Part shown: positions 1 to 5,471 of the stretch, piece after piece | Layout of the letters: each line of letters starts with the position of its first letter | Numbering within the stretch: the stretch's first letter is position 1 | Assembly (NCBI GenBank): GCA_007116995.1 | Contig: SKHL01000264.1 | Location: 1-5,471, forward strand | Origin: Limnochordia bacterium | Lineage (GTDB): Bacteria > Bacillota > Limnochordia > Darwinibacteriales > DTU012 | Direction of reading: 5' to 3' | DNA: 5,471 bases | Notes under the pieces: generated by a model | Told to the model about the DNA's origin: nothing | Database searches by the model: none | Seen by the model: the letters and a program-made list of their open reading frames with translations, nothing else | Translations under genes and position numbers: made by a program

Positions 1-1210
1 GAATCTTAAAGTGCCCGAGCTCAAAGAAGGGTTGGTATTTCCCTAAGTGCTTCCGAACTAGTAACGCAAAGCTACTCTCCGCTCCTTCGAATTGATAGCC
101 TTGGTGCTCTAACTCCTTTAACCGATGGATGATCTGGTCTACTTCCGGTGAATCTTTGGTCAAATCTGGTGCAAAACTCTGGATTTTCGTTAATATGGTA
201 CTGCGACCAGACACCTCGGACATTAGGAAGCGTCGTTGATTCCCAACAATCTCTGGTGCAATGTGTTCAAAGGATTGGGAGCATTTATTCACTCCATCAA
301 TATGCATCCCGCCCTTATGTGCAAAAGCACTTTTCCCGATGTAGGGATCCCGTTCATTTAAAGTAATATTGGCGACTTCTCCAATTAATCGCGCTACTGG
401 TGTAAGTTTCTCTAACTGGTCAGCCGGGATGCAGGCATAATCCATTTTAGCTTGTAAGTTAGGAATAATCGTGCAGAGATTAGCGTTACCACACCGTTCT
501 CCTAGACCATTAAAGGTACCTTGCACATGAACGGCACCGGCTTCTACTGCCATGATCGTGTTAGCGACGGCCATACCACCATCATTATGGCAGTGAATGC
601 CCACCGGAATCGCAAACGTATCTAGCACTATTGTAGTAACGTCAAATACCTCTTTAGGGAATGCGCCACCATTCGTATCACATAAGCAGAGCATTTCAGC
701 GCCACCCTCCACAGCCGCTTGCAATGAAGCTAGTGCGTACTCTGGGTTGGCTTTATATCCATCAAAGAAATGCTCAGCATCGAAAATCACTTCTCTCCCT
801 TTTTGATGGAAAAAGGATAAGGTTTCACGGATCATATTCAGGTTCTCTTCTAATGATGTTTTAATAATATCAGTAACATGAAAATCCCAACTTTTACCAA
901 AAATAGCAATGGCTGGTGTTTTCGCTTGTAATAGGGATTGAACGTTCTTATCGGCTTCCACCGCTATGTCACGTCGTCGTGTACTACCAAAACCTGTAAG
1001 TTTGGCATTCTTTAACGCAATGTCGCTAACCTGCTCAAAGAAATCTAAATCCTTAGGATTCGACCCGGGATTCCCTGCTTCGATATAGCCAACACCTAGT
1101 TCATCTAAGGCTTTTACAATCTTTAACTTATCAGGAACAGAGAAGGATATCCCTTCAGCTTGTGCTCCATCTCGTAAGGTTGAATCAAATATGGCTATTT
1201 TCTTAGACAT
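1..1210 (-). CDS. cimA: (R)-citramalate synthase, 3' end cut by window edge
   Basis: Predicted to condense pyruvate with acetyl-CoA to citramalate, opening the threonine-independent route to 2-oxobutyrate and isoleucine. The frame is open without interruption from the ATG at 1210 to the left edge, giving 403 residues; about 120-140 C-terminal residues of a usual 520-540 are missing. Visible are the N-terminal motif FDSTLRDGAQAEG (8-20) with the expected catalytic Arg13 and metal ligand Asp14, then HCHNDGG (206-212) with metal ligands His206 and His208, GERCGNANL (237-245) with Asn242, and FAHKGGMH (296-303). EGAESSFALL (375-384) leads into the regulatory C-terminal domain, mostly outside the window, so isoleucine feedback cannot be judged. 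GAQAEG instead of GEQSPG, and the Cys in GERCGN, separate it from LeuA next door and match the CimA family. The start is fixed by a strong ribosome binding site and overlaps the leuA end by 8 bp. A homocitrate synthase or second isopropylmalate synthase is less likely. Cytoplasmic. Confidence 0.93.
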   Translation of the reverse strand, partial: MSKKIAIFDSTLRDGAQAEGISFSVPDKLKIVKALDELGVGYIEAGNPGSNPKDLDFFEQVSDIALKNAKLTGFGSTRRRDIAVEADKNVQSLLQAKTPAIAIFGKSWDFHVTDIIKTSLEENLNMIRETLSFFHQKGREVIFDAEHFFDGYKANPEYALASLQAAVEGGAEMLCLCDTNGGAFPKEVFDVTTIVLDTFAIPVGIHCHNDGGMAVANTIMAVEAGAVHVQGTFNGLGERCGNANLCTIIPNLQAKMDYACIPADQLEKLTPVARLIGEVANITLNERDPYIGKSAFAHKGGMHIDGVNKCSQSFEHIAPEIVGNQRRFLMSEVSGRSTILTKIQSFAPDLTKDSPEVDQIIHRLKELEHQGYQFEGAESSFALLVRKHLGKYQPFFELGHFKI

Positions 1211-2738
1211 CTGATTGACCCTCCTTCGCCTGCTTTAGCTCGTCAATCATCTTATTAATCGCATTAACATAGGCTTTTACACTAGCCTCAATCACATCGG
1301 TACTCAAGCCACGCCCTGTATAGAGTTGACCATCTTTGGCTATTTTCACAATTACTTCGCCTTGGGCATCCTTGCCTTCTGTAACAGAATGCAAAGCAAA
1401 ATCATCTAGTTCAAATTCAATACCCACTACTTTATCAATGGCCATAAAAGCTGCATCAATCGGTCCATCTCCAGTAGCCACTTCCTCTCTGCTATCTCCA
1501 TTAGAAAGAGTAACCGCAGCAGTAGACGTAATCGTATTTCCACTATTGATCACAAACCGCTCTACTCTATAGGTGGCTGGAATATCTACTGCCTTTTGCT
1601 GCACTAAAGCCTCAATGTCTCCATCAACGACCAATTTCTTTTTGTCAGCGAGTACTTTAAAGTGGTTAAATGCTTCATCCAATCGCTCTTTACTCAAGTG
1701 ATAGCCAAGACTCGATAACCGATCTTCAAATGCATGGCGTCCGGAATGTTTACCTAGCACCATCTTATTTTCCGCCAACCCAATGGACGCAGGCGTCATA
1801 ATCTCATAGGTCTTCTGATTTGCTAAAATACCATGCTGATGAATCCCAGACTCATGGGCAAAGGCATTTGCTCCCACAATGGACTTATTGGCCTGAACTT
1901 GAGACCCAGTCAGAGAGCTGACGAGCTTGCTAGACCGATAAATCTGGGTTGTATCGACACGGCATGTAGCGTCATAGTAATCTTGACGGGTGGCTAAGCT
2001 CATCACTAATTCCTCTAGTGCTGCATTGCCAGCTCGCTCCCCAATTCCATTAATGGTGCATTCTAACTGGGTGGCTCCAGCACGATAAGCCGCTAACGTG
2101 TTGGCTACTGCTAAACCTAAGTCATCATGACAGTGTACTGCTAGCTCTACCTTGTCGATATCAACCACGTTGTTTTTGATGCCGGAAATTAGTTCATATA
2201 TCTCCCACGGAGTGGTATATCCTACTGTATCAGGAACATTAATTACCGTAGCTCCTGCTTTGATTACTGCTTGGAAAATGCGATAAAGAAACTCAGGCTT
2301 GCTACGTGTTGCATCTTCAGCTGAAAATTCAACGTCAGCACAATACTTCTTAGCATACTTCACCATTTCTACCGCTTGTTCTAAGACCTGTTCTGGTGAT
2401 TTGCGTAATTTGTATTGCATATGAATATCCGACGTAGCAATAAAGGTGTGAATCCTGGGTTGATCCGCTGCCTTCACACCTTCCCAGGCATGATCAATAT
2501 CTTTAGGGAGGGCTCGGGCAAGACTTGCGACAATACAGTCGTGAATGTTCTCGGATACAGCTTTTACAGCCGCTAAATCTCCTGGTGAAGCAATGGGAAA
2601 GCCTGCTTCGATTACATCAACTCGTAAACGTTCTAGCTGCCGGGCTACCTCTAGCTTTTCCTGTAAATTCATACTGCATCCAGGAGACTGCTCGCCATCG
2701 CGTAATGTAGTATCAAAAATCCTGACTTCTATGGCCAT
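1203..2738 (-). CDS. leuA: 2-isopropylmalate synthase
   Basis: Catalyses condensation of 2-oxoisovalerate with acetyl-CoA to 2-isopropylmalate, the committed leucine step, in the cytoplasm. It is complete at 511 residues, the usual length of the bacterial short-form (LeuA type 1) enzyme. The N-terminal TIM barrel begins with FDTTLRDGEQSPG (8-20), holding the expected catalytic Arg13 and metal ligand Asp14. Further motifs are HCHDDLGLA (202-210) with metal ligands His202 and His204, GERAGNAALEE (233-243) with Asn238, FAHESGIHQHG (293-303) and GKHSGRHAF (329-337). A linker subdomain leads to the C-terminal LeuA dimer/allosteric domain (about 370-505), recognised by GDGPIDAAF (423-431) and GRGLSTDVIEAS (475-486); in this family that domain binds leucine for feedback inhibition. 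The ATG at 2738 has a GGGAGGG site 6 bases upstream. It sits 19 bp after ilvC and overlaps cimA by 8 bp. The complete regulatory domain and leucine-operon context make homocitrate or citramalate synthase unlikely. Confidence 0.97.
   Translation of the reverse strand: MAIEVRIFDTTLRDGEQSPGCSMNLQEKLEVARQLERLRVDVIEAGFPIASPGDLAAVKAVSENIHDCIVASLARALPKDIDHAWEGVKAADQPRIHTFIATSDIHMQYKLRKSPEQVLEQAVEMVKYAKKYCADVEFSAEDATRSKPEFLYRIFQAVIKAGATVINVPDTVGYTTPWEIYELISGIKNNVVDIDKVELAVHCHDDLGLAVANTLAAYRAGATQLECTINGIGERAGNAALEELVMSLATRQDYYDATCRVDTTQIYRSSKLVSSLTGSQVQANKSIVGANAFAHESGIHQHGILANQKTYEIMTPASIGLAENKMVLGKHSGRHAFEDRLSSLGYHLSKERLDEAFNHFKVLADKKKLVVDGDIEALVQQKAVDIPATYRVERFVINSGNTITSTAAVTLSNGDSREEVATGDGPIDAAFMAIDKVVGIEFELDDFALHSVTEGKDAQGEVIVKIAKDGQLYTGRGLSTDVIEASVKAYVNAINKMIDELKQAKEGQSDV
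1219..1226 (-). promoter_or_regulatory. Ribosome binding site of cimA, inside the leuA 3' end
   Basis: On the minus strand the sequence reads AAGGAGGG followed by an 8-base spacer and ATG. The site lies within leuA codons for its last residues (Lys-Glu-Gly), and the cimA ATG precedes the leuA TAA. This fixes the cimA start and suggests translational coupling. Confidence 0.85.
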
Positions 2739-2744
2739 TACATT

Positions 2745-2751
2745 CCCTCCC
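2745..2751 (-). promoter_or_regulatory. Ribosome binding site of leuA
   Basis: The minus strand reads GGGAGGG, then 6 bases, then the leuA ATG. It occupies most of the 19-bp gap after the ilvC stop. A closer ATG at 2743-2741 is followed at once by an in-frame TAA, so it cannot be the start. Confidence 0.8.
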
Positions 2752-2757
2752 GTGTTG

Positions 2758-3750
2758 TTATTGTTTAATCCAACTCATCATCTTCCGTAATTCCCCACCG
2801 ACTAATTCAATTTGGTGGGTTTGCTCCATCTGGCGTTTTCGGTTAAAAGACGGGCGATTCGCTTGGTTCTCAAGAATCCAATTCTTAGCAAAGGTCCCAT
2901 CTTGAATTTCGGCTAGCACTTTACGCATTTCAGCTTTGGTTTCCTCTGTAACAATTCGTTTACCAATGGAGTAGTCCCCATACTCTGCGGTATCACTAAT
3001 GGAGTAACGCATGTAGCTTAATCCACCTTGATTGATCAAATCTACAATTAGCTTCATCTCATGCAAACACTCAAAATAGGCACTTTCAGGCTGGTAACCA
3101 GCCTCAACTAACACCTCAAACCCAGCTTTAATTAGTTCACTAACACCACCACATAGCACAGCTTGTTCTCCAAATAAGTCGGTTTCCGTTTCTTCTTGGA
3201 ACGTGGTCTCTAGAATTCCCGCACGAGCTCCACCAATTCCGGCTGCATAAGCTAATGCTAATTGGGTAGCATTACCATCTGCATCCTGATGTATGGCGAT
3301 TAGACAAGGTACACCCCGTCCATCTTGGTATTGACTCCGAACGGTATGTCCAGGTCCCTTAGGCGCTACCATAAATACATTTACATCCTCAGGAGGAAGG
3401 ATTTGACCATAATGGATATTAAACCCATGAGCAAATACTACAGATTTTCCTGGTGTTAAATTCGGCTTAATACTCTCTTGATAGAGTTTAGCTTGTTTCT
3501 CATCGTTAATTAGAATCATAATGATTTCTGCCATTTTAGCTGCTTCTGCGGCCACTGCTACCTGCAATCCTGCTTCCTCTGCGAGAGCCCAAGATTTACT
3601 GCCTTCATAGAGACCCACAACAACAGAAACTCCTGATTCGTGCAGATTCAAGGCGTGAGCATGTCCTTGGCTTCCATACCCAATTACTGCTACAGTTTTG
3701 TCCTTCAATAATTCTAAATTACAATCCTCTTGATAATACATTTTCGCCAT
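2758..3750 (-). CDS. ilvC: Ketol-acid reductoisomerase, class I
   Basis: Converts 2-acetolactate and 2-aceto-2-hydroxybutyrate to the dihydroxy acids of the valine/leucine and isoleucine branches, using Mg2+ and a reduced nicotinamide cofactor. It is complete at 330 residues, typical of the short class I form. The N-terminal Rossmann domain carries GYGSQGHA (24-31). The catalytic His is His108 in AHGFN, and Lys131 is in APKGPGH. The all-helical C-terminal domain holds the expected two-metal site: Asp191 and Glu195 in DLFGEQ, Glu227 and Glu231 in FECLHE, and substrate-binding Ser252 in SISDTAEYG. The odd point is the cofactor loop after the second beta strand, GLYEGSKSW (46-54): Tyr48 stands where NADPH-dependent relatives usually have Arg, and Glu49 follows, while Ser51 and Ser53 are kept. 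Cofactor preference is therefore open. The start at 3750 is favoured over Met4 by an AGGAGG 7 bases upstream. It lies 11 bp after ilvN and 19 bp before leuA. Confidence 0.98.
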   Translation of the reverse strand: MAKMYYQEDCNLELLKDKTVAVIGYGSQGHAHALNLHESGVSVVVGLYEGSKSWALAEEAGLQVAVAAEAAKMAEIIMILINDEKQAKLYQESIKPNLTPGKSVVFAHGFNIHYGQILPPEDVNVFMVAPKGPGHTVRSQYQDGRGVPCLIAIHQDADGNATQLALAYAAGIGGARAGILETTFQEETETDLFGEQAVLCGGVSELIKAGFEVLVEAGYQPESAYFECLHEMKLIVDLINQGGLSYMRYSISDTAEYGDYSIGKRIVTEETKAEMRKVLAEIQDGTFAKNWILENQANRPSFNRKRQMEQTHQIELVGGELRKMMSWIKQ

Positions 3751-3757
3751 TTTTCTT

Positions 3758-3763
3758 CCTCCT
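3758..3763 (-). promoter_or_regulatory. Ribosome binding site of ilvC, overlapping the ilvN stop codon
   Basis: The minus strand reads TAGGAGGAAG: the ilvN stop TAG (3764-3762) supplies the first bases of a perfect AGGAGG, followed by a 7-base spacer and the ilvC ATG. Ribosomes ending ilvN therefore finish on the ilvC initiation site. Confidence 0.88.
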
Positions 3764-4256
3764 AATGTTTAATATCTCTATCTCCCCGTTGCAGAGCGGT
3801 CAATCCAGTTCTTACTATTTCTTTAATGCCATAGGGTTGCATCAGTTCAATAAACGCCTTTATCTTAGACTCATCACCAGTAATTTCCACAGTCATGGAT
3901 TCGGAGGCCACATCGATTATCTTAGCACGAAAAATATCTACAATTTCAGAAATACCTGCTCGATTCGTACTCGGAGCACCAACCTTTAACAACACTAATT
4001 CCCGATAAACCGATTCCTCGGATGCTAAGCTGATAACTCTAATGACATCCACTAATTTATTAAGCTGCTTCTTTATCTGCTCTAGTGTAGCATCATCGCC
4101 CCGGGCCACAATAGTCATCCGGGATAGATTCGCTGTCTCTGTCTCTCCTACAGATAAACTATCAATATTATACCCACGGCGGCTAAATAGACCAGCCACT
4201 CTGCTTAGCACACCAGATTGATTGTCAACCAAAATCGATATCACTTGACGATTCAT
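3762..4256 (-). CDS. ilvN: Acetolactate synthase small (regulatory) subunit
   Basis: Regulatory subunit of acetohydroxyacid synthase; in this family it binds the IlvB catalytic subunit, raises its activity and confers valine inhibition. It is complete at 164 residues, the normal length for the IlvH/IlvN family. The N-terminal ACT domain (about 3-77) contains DNQSGVLSRVAGLFSRRGYN (11-30) and LSRMTIV (44-50), close to the E. coli IlvH pattern. The C-terminal ALS small-subunit domain (about 84-158) includes FRAKIIDV (109-116) and ends in GLTALQRGD (151-159). Gly15 and Ser18 align with E. coli IlvH positions 14 and 17, whose substitution relieves valine inhibition; both are retained, so valine sensitivity is inferred. 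It starts 38 bp after the ilvB stop behind GAGGTG, and its stop codon lies inside the ilvC ribosome binding site. The symbol ilvH is equally used for such proteins. Confidence 0.97.
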   Translation of the reverse strand: MNRQVISILVDNQSGVLSRVAGLFSRRGYNIDSLSVGETETANLSRMTIVARGDDATLEQIKKQLNKLVDVIRVISLASEESVYRELVLLKVGAPSTNRAGISEIVDIFRAKIIDVASESMTVEITGDESKIKAFIELMQPYGIKEIVRTGLTALQRGDRDIKH

Positions 4257-4261
4257 GTCCT

Positions 4262-4267
4262 CACCTC
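4262..4267 (-). promoter_or_regulatory. Ribosome binding site of ilvN
   Basis: The minus strand reads GAGGTGAGGAC directly before the ilvN ATG. GAGGTG, 5 bases from the start, is the likely anti-16S pairing segment. It lies in the 38-bp ilvB-ilvN gap, which shows no terminator-like hairpin with a T run. Confidence 0.75.
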
Positions 4268-4294
4268 GTTAGGAATTATTCGTTCAAACGCTGT

Positions 4295-5471
4295 TTATAC
4301 TTCCTCTGTAATTAATTCCTCAATGGCTGCACCTGGTGGAACGATAGGAAATACTTTGTCATCTTGATGGATTTCGCAATTGATAACGACCGTGCGATTA
4401 GACTCTAATGCTTGGGTTAAGACCGTATCCACGTCCTCCTTACGAACCAGATTTATACCTAGAGCACCATAGGCTTCGGCTAGCTTAACAAAATCAGTGC
4501 TTCGCTCTAGGGTGGTTTGAGAGAATCGTTTATCATAAAATAAGTCTTGCCATTGGCGGACCATGCCTAAGGCCCGGTTGTTAAAAATCACAATGATCAC
4601 TGGTAATTCATACTCTACAGCTGTGGCTAGCTCGTTGCAATTCATCCGGAAACTGCCATCTCCAGCGATGTTAAATACTCGTTTTTCTGGCAATCCAATC
4701 TGAGCACCAATACAAGCACCTAACCCGTACCCCATAGTCCCAAGGCCACCAGAAGAGATAAAGGTGCGGGGCTTGGTGTACATATAACTCTGAGCTGCCC
4801 AGATTTGGTTCTGACCTACTTCTGTGGTAATTATAGCATTTCCGTTAGTTAGTGCATGAATCCGTTCCAGAATATATTGGGGTTTAAGCGAACCATTAGG
4901 CCTATAACGTAATGGATACGTTGCTTTCCAGGATTTAATCTGATCTATCCATCTATCTTTCTCCACCAAGTTCCTTGACTTTAAGGCACTATTCAACCTA
5001 GCTAATGCTGTTTTAATATCACCAATAATATGATGGTGGGTTTGAATGTTTTTGTTAATCTCCGCGGGATCGATATCCACATGCAGGATCTGAGCATCTT
5101 TGGCAAATCGTTTCACATTACTAACCACCCGATCACTAAATCGTGCGCCGATGGCTATAAGTAAGTCACAGTTACTACTGGCCAGGTTGGCCGTTTTCGT
5201 GCCATGCATTCCAATTATACCACAAAAGAGATGATGATCCCCTGGAAATCCGCCTAAGCCCATTAAGCTACTAACGACGGGCGCCTGAATTTTCTCAGCG
5301 AATTCTAGTAACTCAGGGGATGAATCGGAGTAGACTACGCCACCCCCGCTATAGATTAGCGGTTGCTCACTTTTCTGGATCAGAGAAACAGCCTCTTCGA
5401 TAGCAGCTTGGGTAATGTCTTCGATTAAGATAGGAGTAGGAACCGGCTGCTTTTTTTGATAATTAGCCTTA
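4295..5471 (-). CDS. ilvB: Acetolactate synthase large (catalytic) subunit, 5' end cut by window edge
   Basis: Catalytic subunit of acetohydroxyacid synthase, a thiamine diphosphate (ThDP) enzyme making 2-acetolactate from two pyruvates, or 2-aceto-2-hydroxybutyrate from pyruvate and 2-oxobutyrate. The frame is open from the TAA at 4295 to the right edge, giving 391 residues. Met codon 5263 is internal, not the start, because conserved family sequence continues upstream (PLIYSGGGV at fragment residues 37-45, KIQAPVVSSL at 60-69). About 160-180 N-terminal residues, including the ThDP-activating Glu, lie outside. Visible are the central domain, with GMHGTK (87-92) and GARFSDR (108-114), and the C-terminal pyrophosphate domain, with SGGLGTMGYG (240-249) and the ThDP/Mg motif starting GDGSF (270-274) and closing at Asn-Asn (297-298). 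MVRQWQ (303-308) includes the active-site Trp equivalent to the known herbicide-resistance position. GARFSDR has Ser where E. coli and plant enzymes have Asp. The next gene, ilvN, encodes its partner, which excludes most other ThDP decarboxylases. Confidence 0.97.
   Translation of the reverse strand, partial: KANYQKKQPVPTPILIEDITQAAIEEAVSLIQKSEQPLIYSGGGVVYSDSSPELLEFAEKIQAPVVSSLMGLGGFPGDHHLFCGIIGMHGTKTANLASSNCDLLIAIGARFSDRVVSNVKRFAKDAQILHVDIDPAEINKNIQTHHHIIGDIKTALARLNSALKSRNLVEKDRWIDQIKSWKATYPLRYRPNGSLKPQYILERIHALTNGNAIITTEVGQNQIWAAQSYMYTKPRTFISSGGLGTMGYGLGACIGAQIGLPEKRVFNIAGDGSFRMNCNELATAVEYELPVIIVIFNNRALGMVRQWQDLFYDKRFSQTTLERSTDFVKLAEAYGALGINLVRKEDVDTVLTQALESNRTVVINCEIHQDDKVFPIVPPGAAIEELITEEV

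Noticed and set aside
148..864. Plus-strand open frames at 148-366, 597-806 and 661-864.
   Set aside because: They lie antisense to cimA, whose reading frame is intact with conserved motifs throughout; they show no recognisable protein family.
1..1210. A possibly broken or frameshifted cimA, since the gene lacks a stop codon in the window.
   Set aside because: Codon-by-codon translation gave an uninterrupted frame of 403 residues with all expected motifs; the missing stop is due to the window edge.
1336..3989. Plus-strand open frames at 1336-1572, 2525-2710, 2545-2790 and 3765-3989.
   Set aside because: They are antisense to leuA, ilvC and ilvN and look like random translations of complementary strands, with no recognisable motifs.
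4257..4294. Small inverted repeat CGTT/AACG at 4281-4290 in the ilvB-ilvN gap, considered as an operator or attenuator.
   Set aside because: The arms are only 4 bp with a 2-base centre, no T run follows, and the gap is too short for a T-box or leader; any such control would be upstream of ilvB, outside the window.
4295..5263. A short ilvB starting at the Met codon at 5263.
   Set aside because: Conserved acetolactate synthase sequence continues in frame upstream to 5471, so this Met is internal.
5450..5458. A run of seven A on the coding strand of ilvB reads CAA AAA AAG, which contains A-AAA-AAG in the register of a known -1 slippery heptamer.
   Set aside because: No clear stimulatory stem follows, the upstream side lies outside the window, and the -1 frame stops after about 30 codons. 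Lys-rich linkers produce such runs by chance.

Overview
The window carries five consecutive genes, all on the minus strand, that form one branched-chain amino acid biosynthesis operon. In transcription order (right to left) they are ilvB, ilvN, ilvC, leuA and cimA. ilvB is cut at its 5' end by the right edge of the window. cimA is cut at its 3' end by the left edge. Gaps are 38, 11 and 19 bp, and leuA and cimA overlap by 8 bp. No non-coding stretch reaches 40 bp. I saw no RNA gene, mobile element, CRISPR array, internal promoter or terminator.

How the genes work together: IlvB (catalytic) and IlvN (regulatory) form acetohydroxyacid synthase. It condenses pyruvate with pyruvate on the valine/leucine branch, or with 2-oxobutyrate on the isoleucine branch. 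IlvC isomerises and reduces both products. LeuA takes 2-oxoisovalerate and acetyl-CoA into the leucine branch. CimA makes citramalate from pyruvate and acetyl-CoA, the first step of the threonine-independent route to 2-oxobutyrate and hence isoleucine. The segment thus holds the entry enzymes for all three amino acids. LeuCD and LeuB homologues, which would serve both leucine and citramalate routes, may lie beyond the left edge, but that is inference.

The organism is probably a member of the Firmicutes, most likely an anaerobic Clostridia-type lineage. Reasons are the low-to-moderate GC content judged by eye, strong AGGAGG-type ribosome binding sites before each gene whose start is visible, the compact ilvBNC-leuA-cimA order and the short class I IlvC. 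This is a tentative assignment; no marker gene is present.

This is mostly an ordinary biosynthetic region and I found no undescribed system. The item most worth checking is the cofactor loop of IlvC. It has Tyr-Glu where NADPH-dependent relatives normally have an Arg, which raises the possibility of NADH use.
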